Assembly (NCBI GenBank): GCA_000996895.1
Contig: LCBB01000002.1
Span: forward strand, 91,596 to 132,590
Reading direction: 5' to 3'
Length of the DNA stretch: 40,995 nt
Origin: a candidate division WWE3 bacterium GW2011_GWC2_41_23
GTDB lineage: Bacteria > Patescibacteriota > WWE3 > UBA101185 > UBA10185
Shown: positions 34,196 through 40,995 of the stretch, in pieces
How positions within the stretch are numbered: position 1 is the first letter of the stretch
Layout: every line of letters starts with the position of its first letter
Translations under genes and position numbers: made by a program
Notes under the pieces: generated by a model
Database searches by the model: none
What the model saw: the letters and a program-made list of their open reading frames with translations, nothing else
What the model was told of the DNA's origin: nothing

Positions 34196-34772
34196 TCACT
34201 GAAACAAATTCTTCTTCGTCCCCGATAAGCATCGCTCTACTTTGAGACAGTATCTTCATGATGAACTGATCATAAGTCCTTTTTCTGTAGTTAAATTGCT
34301 CTTCATCCATCACTGAGTAATTGATTTCTCTGCCTGTGACAGTTTCGTTTTCCTTAATAACCTTGTCAAGTTCAGGTTGATCAACCGTCCCTACAATAAA
34401 AAGATCCACGTCTAAGGCCGTAGACTGGCGGCCCCGTAAATAAGAACGGGAGAGAATCGCATAAGTAATGTTTCCAAGTTTTTTCTGTTTCTTAATTATT
34501 TCTGCGCCTACTCCATCGTCTTTGGCTAAAATAGAAACAAGATCGGGAAATAAAGGATGCATTACATCGACTGTGTAAAAAATTTTGTTCGAGCTTTGTC
34601 TTTTTGTAAAAAGACCGATTGAAATTAAATTATCCAGCTCTCTTCTGACGGCATTTATTTCCGCCTTTACTGCACGGACAATAGCACGCACGTGGTAGGA
34701 CTTAGTGGGATTAAGCAACAACAATTTCAGGATCTTGACCCTGACTTCGGAAACAAATAAATTTTTTAACAT
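34176..34772 (-). CDS. Winged-helix protein fused to a nucleotidyltransferase-like domain
   Basis: The 198-residue protein has an N-terminal ArsR-like winged helix (residues about 1-75: VRVKILKLLLLNPTKSYHVRAIVRAV...LDNLISIGLFTKR) and a C-terminal domain like the MNT nucleotidyltransferase fold. In the latter, ILSRSYLRGRQSTALDVDLFIVG resembles the GSxxRG...DxD core, with a metal-binding-like DVD, although the canonical GS is SY here. Such fusions are seen in archaea and candidate phyla; targets are unknown. AAGG lies about 7 nt before the ATG. The upstream leader has competing inverted repeats. Transferase activity is uncertain. Confidence 0.75.
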   Translation of the reverse strand: MLKNLFVSEVRVKILKLLLLNPTKSYHVRAIVRAVKAEINAVRRELDNLISIGLFTKRQSSNKIFYTVDVMHPLFPDLVSILAKDDGVGAEIIKKQKKLGNITYAILSRSYLRGRQSTALDVDLFIVGTVDQPELDKVIKENETVTGREINYSVMDEEQFNYRKRTYDQFIMKILSQSRAMLIGDEEEFVSVIATHQS

Positions 34773-34783
34773 ATTTCGACCTT

Positions 34784-34822
34784 TTTCCGGGCAGCAGTTC
34801 TCCGGGCTTTCATCCCCGGAAA
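34784..34822 (-). promoter_or_regulatory. Leader with competing hairpins before the wHTH gene
   Basis: On the minus strand TTTCCGGG (complement of 34815-34822) can pair either with nearby CCCGGA (complement of 34801-34806) or with distal CCCGGAAA (complement of 34784-34791). The two structures exclude each other. The distal one reaches the AAAAAGG next to the wHTH start. No T run follows, so a plain terminator is unlikely. Confidence 0.4.
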
Positions 34823-34826
34823 TAAA

Positions 34827-36125
34827 TTACCCTTCATGCGCGGACGTCACGGGCCTTACGTCAGGAACAATGCCTATCCAGAAATTTCCACGGTTGAATT
34901 CCATTTCGTTACCGGCAGTATCGTAGAATATTGTTCTTTCATCACGTCCGATTTTCGACCATGTTGCGTCAATTACTTTTCCGTCGATAAATACCAATGA
35001 TTTTCCACTGCCGAGAAGTTCGTATTCTAGCCTACTCTTGTCGTCTCCGACGATTCCAGTTTCAACGGCAAATTGTATTATCAGGTTTTTAGCTGCTACC
35101 TGCTCTTTAGTTTCCTGGTCCAACTGAGGGATAGGTTGATCACTAGCATCAACACCCGTGTATCTTAAATATGTGTTGGTCGTGGGGTCGAACTTGAAAG
35201 CTCCGGTGTAATCGCCGTGATACCAATAGTCTATTGTTATATCGGTAGCCGAAGAGGACGCGGAGTATTTGTTAGGGTCATCCTTGAAAAGCCACGGTCT
35301 TACAGTTGTCTGGCCTTCCCATCCAAGCGAGTCTCCCAATTCTCTGAGTTTCACTCCATTGGTGTACTCGGTGTGCTCGTAAGCTACATCTCTCGGGTTA
35401 TCTCTCCAAACGCAACCGTCACAAATAGAAGTTATAGTTGCCCCTCCTCTAAAAAGACTCCTTACCGGCCAGTTTTCGATTGCGTATAAAGCCTGAGGCG
35501 AATATCCATCGTGCATTATCATGGCGTCGCCCAGCTCTTTGACCAGAACGAGATAGTATTCGCGGGTACTTCGTACCGGACCTATTTTTTCCGGGGTGTT
35601 CGAATAGTAGAAAGTTAAAAATCTGGTGATTCCGCCCTCGGCAACTACTTCATAAACGATGTCGGCGTAAATTAAACCTGATTGGGGACGGGCATCGAGA
35701 TGATTATTCATCATTATACCGAACGGTCTGTCCTCAAACCAGCTAGCTGCGGTCTCGGGAAACATTTTTCCCGTTAAGGGATTCATGATTTCCGTAACTT
35801 TAACGGCGGGTTCGTTGGAATTTGAATTGGGTACCACAGAGGTTTTCTCACCTTCCTGAGTCTTTATATACCAATAACCTCCCCCGAGAACTCCGGCTAA
35901 TATAAAGCCAAGTATTACGGAGATAACAAATCCTGTTTTTCTCTTTTTTGTGGGTTTCATAGAATTTTTTAAACCTTCAGGAGGCATATTATTATTGCTC
36001 AAACCGGTGTCTTGTATTGGTTGGGGCGCCTTAGCCATTCTCATGGGGCGACCCTGAACCTGCGTAGGTTCCACAGGACCTTGACCGTTTTGAGATAGGG
36101 GTGTCTCAAAGTCAGATAATTGCAT
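34827..36125 (-). CDS. DUF3048 (YerB-like) anchored extracytoplasmic protein
   Basis: The 432-residue protein has a cytoplasmic N-terminal stretch rich in Pro and Gln, one membrane helix (about residues 64-84, GFVISVILGFILAGVLGGGYWY), and an extracytoplasmic domain matching DUF3048: FGIMMNNHLDARPQSGLIYADIVYEVVAEGGITRFLTFYY, KIGPVRSTREYYL, and a C-terminal WSKIGRDERTIFYDTAGNEMEFNRGNFWIGIVP. The family's biochemical role is unknown; a cell-wall role is often assumed. The ATG at 36125 is chosen because a TATAAT ends 6 nt upstream. It is not a lipoprotein as in Bacillus YerB. Confidence 0.9.
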   Translation of the reverse strand: MQLSDFETPLSQNGQGPVEPTQVQGRPMRMAKAPQPIQDTGLSNNNMPPEGLKNSMKPTKKRKTGFVISVILGFILAGVLGGGYWYIKTQEGEKTSVVPNSNSNEPAVKVTEIMNPLTGKMFPETAASWFEDRPFGIMMNNHLDARPQSGLIYADIVYEVVAEGGITRFLTFYYSNTPEKIGPVRSTREYYLVLVKELGDAMIMHDGYSPQALYAIENWPVRSLFRGGATITSICDGCVWRDNPRDVAYEHTEYTNGVKLRELGDSLGWEGQTTVRPWLFKDDPNKYSASSSATDITIDYWYHGDYTGAFKFDPTTNTYLRYTGVDASDQPIPQLDQETKEQVAAKNLIIQFAVETGIVGDDKSRLEYELLGSGKSLVFIDGKVIDATWSKIGRDERTIFYDTAGNEMEFNRGNFWIGIVPDVRPVTSAHEG

Positions 36126-36131
36126 GCTTAG

Positions 36132-36159
36132 ATTATATATTGAGTACATTTTTTGTCTA
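36132..36159 (-). promoter_or_regulatory. Promoter of the DUF3048 gene
   Basis: The minus strand shows TAGACA (complement of 36154-36159), 16 nt, TATAAT (complement of 36132-36137), ending 6 nt before the ATG at 36125. Transcription would begin at the start codon. Confidence 0.7.
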
Positions 36160-36180
36160 GATGGTTATGGGTTAGGGTTT

Positions 36181-36239
36181 AGAAAAAAAGAAGGAGTAAC
36201 TTTGCGTTTGGATTTTATTCCGCAGCATTGTTACTCCTT
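36181..36239 (-). terminator. Intrinsic terminator of the Cys-rich protein gene
   Basis: A 10-bp perfect stem AAGGAGTAAC/GTTACTCCTT (arms 36230-36239 and 36191-36200) encloses a second stem with GCGGA and TCC..GC elements. On the minus strand it is followed by CTTTTTTTCT. It begins 7 nt after the stop of the gene at 36246. Confidence 0.85.
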
Positions 36240-36245
36240 GTAAAG

Positions 36246-36737
36246 CTAGTACTCGTCTACCGACACAACGACCTCTGCACCGCAACCGCATTGTTCTTCG
36301 TGGGATTGGATGAAACGTTTTTTTGTTTCTTCAACCTCAGATTCTAAAACACGCGGATCGTACTCGTACCAATTCGGGTTGTTGGGGCAGCCGGTGGAAA
36401 TACTGAAAGACTTGACCGGGGGCTCTTCATCGTCAGGGCAATTGCAGTAATTCTTGTCAAATCCACAAACAGGGCAGGTCTCACCATAAAGATCGGGTTC
36501 CTCTTCGTAGAAACTTTCCTCATCGAAGGAGGACTCCGAGTAAAATCCTTCGCTGCTTGTCCCGAGCTCCGCGGCCTGAAGGTCAATTTGCAACAAACGC
36601 CGTTCTTCGGCAGACATTCTTTTTTGATTAATAACTGAAGCGGTCATAAAATCTGACGCTTCGGGTGCTCTGCCTTCGCTGGCTGCAATATCAACCGCAT
36701 CTTCCAAAATCTGGTCGTGAACATTTTTATTGACCAC
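36246..36737 (-). CDS. Acidic Cys-rich protein, probable zinc binding
   Basis: The 163-residue protein is soluble, strongly acidic in the middle (EESFYEEEPD) and has seven cysteines: Cys88, Cys91, Cys98, Cys100 (CPVCGFDKNYCNC, knuckle-like), Cys117, and Cys150/Cys152 near the C-terminus. No family is recognised. The GTG start is set by AAGGAGG 6 nt upstream. It has the closest match to a consensus promoter in the window, a 12-bp palindrome over the start point, a good ribosome binding site and a strong terminator, so it is a highly expressed, regulated single gene. It lies next to the sortase/surface protein operon. Confidence 0.75.
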   Translation of the reverse strand: MVNKNVHDQILEDAVDIAASEGRAPEASDFMTASVINQKRMSAEERRLLQIDLQAAELGTSSEGFYSESSFDEESFYEEEPDLYGETCPVCGFDKNYCNCPDDEEPPVKSFSISTGCPNNPNWYEYDPRVLESEVEETKKRFIQSHEEQCGCGAEVVVSVDEY

Positions 36738-36775
36738 AGCTAACCTCCTTAGGATTTGTAGGGGTCGTGGATTAC

Positions 36776-36813
36776 AATGGCGCCATTATAGCAACTTTTG
36801 GATATTTAGTCAA
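36776..36813 (-). promoter_or_regulatory. Near-consensus promoter with palindrome at the start site
   Basis: The minus strand shows TTGACT (complement of 36808-36813), 17 nt, TATAAT (complement of 36785-36790) with TG one base upstream. The perfect palindrome AATGGCGCCATT (36776-36787) overlaps the -10 and the predicted start, a typical repressor position. The leader of about 40 nt carries AAGGAGG. Confidence 0.75.
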
Positions 36814-36829
36814 ACACTATGGGTTGTAA

Positions 36830-37510
36830 TTATTCCGTTGGGGCGATTTCAGCTACAACCACCAAGCGTCTTAGTGTTGTACCTGCGGGCCAGCAGGTCA
36901 TTAGCGTAACTTTTGCGGTTTCTGATTCAGGGTCCATGTAAGAAATCTCTTCCGCAGAAACTATTTTGGTTTCCGTTACGGAGTAAACAAATTTGCGGCG
37001 ATTAAAAATGAGGTAGATTTTGTCGCCTTTCTCCATTTTATTTAAAAGATAAAAGACAGAATTATATCTGTTCGCGTTTATAAAATTATCGGAAGAGTGG
37101 GCGAATAGGAAAACATTTCCAACCTGACCTGGTAATGCGGTACCTCTCGCGTGAGCCACACCTTGTGTTAGTGCTTTCTGGTAAGACTTGCTGTCTAAGG
37201 GGTTTACATCCTGTATTATCCTGGCATTTGCACCGATTTTAGGAACAACAATACTTAAATAGGGGTCGGCCGCAACTATGTAATCATTACCATTATTTTG
37301 GGGATCGGATGGGGTCAATTTTACCTCAGCGTCGGCTTTAGGAGGGCTAAGGCGATACTTTAACTCGTTAACTATATTTGGATAGAAGATAGCTAATAAA
37401 AGTACCAGAGACAGCCCTACAAAGCCGATGCCCAGCCTAAAAAAGGCTGGGCGCGGTTGGGCTTGGGTTATCCTCGTAATTAAATTATGCGTTCCTTTTT
37501 CTAAGTCCAT
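36830..37510 (-). CDS. Sortase
   Basis: This membrane transpeptidase cleaves LPxTG-type signals between Thr and Gly and joins the protein to a wall or pilin nucleophile. The 226 residues have one N-terminal membrane anchor (about residues 25-45) and the sortase beta-barrel with catalytic His138 (FLFAHSSD), Cys206 (LMTCWPAG) and Arg214 or Arg215 (TTLRRLVV). It resembles class D/E enzymes more than housekeeping SrtA, a tentative call. Its ATG overlaps the end of the surface protein gene by 26 nt, so enzyme and substrate are translationally coupled. The substrate signal LPATG is inside that upstream ORF. Confidence 0.94.
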   Translation of the reverse strand: MDLEKGTHNLITRITQAQPRPAFFRLGIGFVGLSLVLLLAIFYPNIVNELKYRLSPPKADAEVKLTPSDPQNNGNDYIVAADPYLSIVVPKIGANARIIQDVNPLDSKSYQKALTQGVAHARGTALPGQVGNVFLFAHSSDNFINANRYNSVFYLLNKMEKGDKIYLIFNRRKFVYSVTETKIVSAEEISYMDPESETAKVTLMTCWPAGTTLRRLVVVAEIAPTE

Positions 37511-40500
37511 TTATCGTTAATCCGCCTAGGAGCACTATAAGTGCTACCCATGTCCACGGGCTGGCAATTAGTTTTCCGAAGAATCCTTTTTCCTGTGTTT
37601 CCTCTTCCTGAACTTGTTCTCCCAAAACGCTTCCTTCTTCACCGTTACCTTCACCGATCTCTTCTTCAGAGGTTACAACTTCGGCGCCTTCGTTACCTTC
37701 TCCACCGATACCTATCGTCGAAGCTCCTCCGGTTGTGGATACGCCGGCTTCGTAAATTATTTCCTCTTTGTTTATTGTAATGGTCTTTGTGTCCACCAAT
37801 TCTTCAGCTTCCACATCCGAGCCGTTGCCCGCAGAATCGAAAGCTCTTACTGCAAAGTATTGTCGGTGTGCGCACTGGGCGCCGGCGACCTCTTCAGTAA
37901 ATGTTTTCTTTTCATCGGGACCCATATCAAAGGTTCTTATTCTAGAGTTGTTGTTAGCTGTGAATTCTTTGTCATCGGACATGTAGACTTCGACGTAATA
38001 GGTCTGGTCATCATTGGCTGTTTTGATTGTTATTTCGTATTTGCAGTCGGATTTTCTGTCTACTTCTATGTATTTGGGTTTGTCAGGGCCGTCGTTGTCG
38101 TAGGTGGTTGTAACTTCCTCTGAAGTAACAGGTCCCGTACCTTCCTCAGCCGATAGAGTAACCCAGAACTTGTAAGCCCCGGCATCTCCAAGGGCACCGT
38201 CGGTCACATCACAAACCTTCGTGTCTCCACCGGGATTTATCGAAATTGTGGAAAACTCGTGAGCCGATGAGTCAGGACCGTCCAAATAGCACTTAGCCGT
38301 CAAAGCTCTACCACCAAGTGTATCCATAGCCACAAATGTTAGCTGGAAAGGTTCGTTGTAATTACTTGCAGGATTTTCCAATCTTACAAGTAGGTAAGGA
38401 TCGGGTGTTTCAGCGTATACCTTTCCCGAGAATGCGAACACACCAAGTAAGAAAATCGGAAGCGCCAATATAGCCTTTTTTCTTCGTGACAACGCGATAA
38501 GTGAAATTCCTAATAACATAGTGGTTAGAACAGAAATTAATACTACGGTAGAAGCTCCGGTTGCAGGAAGACGCACCGTCGAAGTACCCAGCACTTCCTC
38601 AGTAATCTCCTTTTCATCTACTTCAGCATCCGCTGACGGGTCAGGAGTAGGAGTAACTATCTCTACGTCAGTTCCGACGAATCTGTCCGCAATATCGGCT
38701 AAATCGCCCGGATCTTCTGCGGTAGCAAAGACACTTCCCTCACTCTCGCTTGTATCCCAAATGTCTTTTCCTCTTGCCCATGCAATATCCTTATAAATAC
38801 CAGCTGTTACGCCCGACCCTATGACCGCGTCGTAAACTAAAGTGATAGTTTCACCGGCGACCATGTCACCAATTTCCCACATTCCGGGAGAAAGATAACC
38901 GGTTATTGTCACATCACCACTGATATTTCCCTGAGTGGATGAGTTAGCATCCCAGGTATCCGTATCAAAGTGGTTGAATTCGAAACCCTCTGAAAGTAAA
39001 TCTCTCACAACAACATCATTTACCGGAGAGTTTTCTGCTCTGACGGTAATCGTGAATCTAACAGTGTCCCCCGGGCTTTCCGGTGCGACACTATCATTAT
39101 CTTTGGTTATGAAAAGTTCGGGCATTTGCTGAACATTGTGGAAGTCGCAGATATTGTTACTCCCGCTTGTTAAGTTACTGAAATCACAGCTTGTGGGTCC
39201 GTTGGGTGTCCAGAAATCTCTTGATTCCTCAGTAACTGAAAATCCTGTGTTAGGACCGAGTCCTTCCCATGTATAACATCCGTTCTCACCGGTAGTCTGA
39301 GGATCTGTTAGCTCCCTATCCGTGGTTAAAGTCACTCCCCAACCTTGGGTGTATAAGGTACTTTGAATCCCGTTCTCCTCTGTATCTTGGAGAACCCCAC
39401 TATCTACATACTTACACGCAGTTATTGAGGCTAGCTTGAAGTTGCCGAAATTGTTATCTGATGAAGAGTATGCATCGTGCAAATCAACATCTATATAACC
39501 TACAACAGGAGCAGTTCGTGTCCATCCACTTTCTTGCACCTCTCTAATGCGGTATGTGTCAGAAACAAGGTTTGTGAGTAGATAGTTGCCATCTGCATCC
39601 GTGGTTACAGAAGTTTCTCCGGCATCCAAAATTCCATTGCCGTTTGTCTCTATGAAGATTGTCCAATCAGGCAATCCGGGTTCACCTGAATCTTTCTGTC
39701 CGTTTCCGTTTAGATCCTCATACTTCTGCCCTGAAATAGTACGGAATTGTGCATTTAAGAAATTTGCAGTCACGTCAGAACCCGATGTGATTGAAAAGTC
39801 TTGTTGGGTGACACTATTAGAAGAGTAGTACCCCGCGAGATCGGGATCGGTATAATCTTCTGCTACTCTATACTGCCCTACCGTCAATCCTGTGAATACA
39901 GTACAACCATTTTCTCCGGTTTCTTGAGTAGGCTGAGGTATCCAAGACGAATCTACTTGCTTAGACAAAATCATGGAAATATTATCTAATGCAAAATCCC
40001 CGTCTTCTTTTTGCCCGTTTCCGTTTAGATCTTCATACTTGCACGCGGTGATTTTACCTAGCTTGAAGTTTCCGAAGTCTTTATCCTCAACATCTCTGCC
40101 AAGATCTAATGAAACGTCGTGACATGCGCCATTGGGATAAGTTGCGACCCACGAAGTATCAGCTGTAGATTCACAAACTTGATAGTCTCCTATGTAATAA
40201 CCGCTAAACTCGTACTCGCCTTCAGAGTCAGTTGTTATAGAAGCAACTGCTACTCCACCAAGATTTTTAAGATCAATTGTCCAACCTGGAATTACCTGCT
40301 CACCTGCATCTTTAATACCGTCAGCGTTTGTGTCGTCCCATTTAATACCTGAGACGCTTCCCTGGTTCGGGGTGTTAGTAATAGTGCAGATTTCTCTGTC
40401 ACCATTTGTAACAGCGATGTTTTCGCAATTATCATAGGTAGTAGAGTATCTACTGTCTTCATTCTCAAGTACTGTGTATGTTCCCGGGGCAACCATTACT

Positions 40501-40995
40501 TCGTTACTCCCGTCAGATTCGAATTGATGATTTCCTGCACCTGATAAATCAAATTTAAACGAGAAGTCTGTCACACCCTTGTCGCCTAGTTGACCGTCAA
40601 CAATAATTTTATTGACTACTATTACTGCTGGCTGGTCGTTGTTGTTTATAGTACACGTTGCTGATCCTCCGTTTGGAATCACTACATCAGTGCAGTTATC
40701 ATAAGTGGCTGTGTAGCCGGGCACAGAAGGTTCTACAACACTGTAGGTACCAGCATCAACGGTAAGGTTATTCTGTCCGTCGAACTCAAAGGGAACTGCA
40801 GTGCCACTATTTACTGAGAAGGTGAAATCGTGTGCTGCCTTGGTCCCGCCATTGTTGTTGGTCATAGTCTTTTTTACTATCAGGGTGCCAGGTAAGTCAT
40901 CGTTTGTAATGGTACAGGTTTCGGTTTCACCGATTGAGACACCTACAGAGGTGCAGTTATCGTACGTTGTTGAGTAACCGGATACTGCAGGTTCT
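37485..40995 (-). CDS. Giant repetitive surface protein with internal LPATG sorting signal (N-terminus outside window)
   Basis: The frame is open to the right edge; 1169 residues are visible, numbered from 40994. Residues 1-210 are repeats of about 75 aa with YDNC...CTITN motifs. From about 212 to 600 come SdrD/Cna-B-like domains with Ca-binding loops such as DTNADGIKDAGE and DLNGNGQKDSGE, then a DUF11-like domain (LFITKDNDSVAPESPGDTVRF). A sorting signal follows: LPATG at 809-813, membrane helix, RRKK. The frame continues with a signal-peptide-like ILALPIFLLGVFAFSGKVYA, a 280-residue ectodomain, a Glu/Gly-rich stalk, and a final membrane helix with RKRNA. An in-frame TTG (38492) could start the second part separately. 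It is followed by the sortase. Confidence 0.9.
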   Translation of the reverse strand, partial: EPAVSGYSTTYDNCTSVGVSIGETETCTITNDDLPGTLIVKKTMTNNNGGTKAAHDFTFSVNSGTAVPFEFDGQNNLTVDAGTYSVVEPSVPGYTATYDNCTDVVIPNGGSATCTINNNDQPAVIVVNKIIVDGQLGDKGVTDFSFKFDLSGAGNHQFESDGSNEVMVAPGTYTVLENEDSRYSTTYDNCENIAVTNGDREICTITNTPNQGSVSGIKWDDTNADGIKDAGEQVIPGWTIDLKNLGGVAVASITTDSEGEYEFSGYYIGDYQVCESTADTSWVATYPNGACHDVSLDLGRDVEDKDFGNFKLGKITACKYEDLNGNGQKEDGDFALDNISMILSKQVDSSWIPQPTQETGENGCTVFTGLTVGQYRVAEDYTDPDLAGYYSSNSVTQQDFSITSGSDVTANFLNAQFRTISGQKYEDLNGNGQKDSGEPGLPDWTIFIETNGNGILDAGETSVTTDADGNYLLTNLVSDTYRIREVQESGWTRTAPVVGYIDVDLHDAYSSSDNNFGNFKLASITACKYVDSGVLQDTEENGIQSTLYTQGWGVTLTTDRELTDPQTTGENGCYTWEGLGPNTGFSVTEESRDFWTPNGPTSCDFSNLTSGSNNICDFHNVQQMPELFITKDNDSVAPESPGDTVRFTITVRAENSPVNDVVVRDLLSEGFEFNHFDTDTWDANSSTQGNISGDVTITGYLSPGMWEIGDMVAGETITLVYDAVIGSGVTAGIYKDIAWARGKDIWDTSESEGSVFATAEDPGDLADIADRFVGTDVEIVTPTPDPSADAEVDEKEITEEVLGTSTVRLPATGASTVVLISVLTTMLLGISLIALSRRKKAILALPIFLLGVFAFSGKVYAETPDPYLLVRLENPASNYNEPFQLTFVAMDTLGGRALTAKCYLDGPDSSAHEFSTISINPGGDTKVCDVTDGALGDAGAYKFWVTLSAEEGTGPVTSEEVTTTYDNDGPDKPKYIEVDRKSDCKYEITIKTANDDQTYYVEVYMSDDKEFTANNNSRIRTFDMGPDEKKTFTEEVAGAQCAHRQYFAVRAFDSAGNGSDVEAEELVDTKTITINKEEIIYEAGVSTTGGASTIGIGGEGNEGAEVVTSEEEIGEGNGEEGSVLGEQVQEEETQEKGFFGKLIASPWTWVALIVLLGGLTINGLRKRNA

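Noticed and set aside
40292-40492. 66-codon minus-strand ORF inside the surface protein gene
   Set aside because: It is out of frame with the repetitive Cna-B-like domains that clearly define the coding frame.
1-40995. CRISPR arrays, tRNA or rRNA genes, transposases
   Set aside because: No regularly spaced repeats, no cloverleaf-like sequences, no rRNA stretches and no transposase motifs were seen; intergenic gaps are too short for most of these.

Overview
The window looks like a chromosomal segment of a Candidate Phyla Radiation bacterium (Patescibacteria). Microgenomates or Katanobacteria-like is my guess; the exact phylum cannot be fixed from this piece. The reasons are the very compact layout with overlapping or near-zero spacing, IF-2 without its long N-terminal region, an archaeal-type AspRS, separate SecD and SecF, and several cut-down versions of standard proteins. 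UGA is a stop codon (radC, the Clp-like gene, secF and the zinc-ribbon gene end in TGA) and an RF2 gene with an SPF motif is present, so the UGA-as-glycine codes of Gracilibacteria and Absconditabacteria are excluded.

Layout. (1) 1-6185, plus strand: end of rplM, rpsI, a small XRE regulator facing away from radC, a TasA/camelysin-like secreted protein with its SipW-type signal peptidase, a membrane-anchored double-AAA+ Clp-like protein, and prfB. (2) 6186-13153, minus: a small membrane protein, ftsK, and an operon of a zinc-ribbon membrane protein, a Lon ATPase without protease domain, family-4 uracil-DNA glycosylase and RNase J. (3) 13189-20658, minus: rpsO-pnp, nusA-infB followed by a separately promoted degenerate DHH protein, dnaJ, and a broken hup gene. 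(4) 20705-26698, minus: ymdB, a small membrane protein, rny, recX-recA, gltX. (5) 26743-27897, plus: one anchored extracytoplasmic protein of unknown function, the only plus-strand gene after prfB. (6) 27937-36125, minus: secD-secF-recJ-aspS-dacA, a winged-helix/nucleotidyltransferase protein, and a DUF3048 protein. (7) 36246-40995, minus: an acidic Cys-rich protein behind a near-consensus promoter, a sortase, and a very large surface protein that runs off the right edge.

How the genes work together. Most of the window is information processing: RNA decay (RNase Y, RNase J, PNPase), transcription and translation (NusA, IF-2, RF2, S9, S15, GluRS, AspRS) and recombination or repair (RecA, RecX, RecJ, RadC, UDG). 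The two ends carry cell-surface machinery: TasA-like protein plus SipW at the left, and sortase plus a sortase-substrate polyprotein at the right. Both secreted proteins carry the same kind of DxNxxGxxDxGE calcium-binding-like loop.

Points that stand out. The right-edge surface ORF has an LPATG sorting signal in its interior, followed in frame by a second signal peptide and a second membrane-anchored ectodomain, which reads like a polyprotein that the adjacent sortase would split. At least ten transcription units have a good -10 box ending 6-9 nt before the start codon, implying widespread leaderless mRNAs. The recA and radC/XRE promoters carry palindromic operator-like sites. hup has an apparent 41-nt deletion with frameshift. 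Several enzymes have altered catalytic or ligand motifs: UDG4 has Cys to His, the DHH protein has DNN, and the carboxypeptidase has SAG for SxN.
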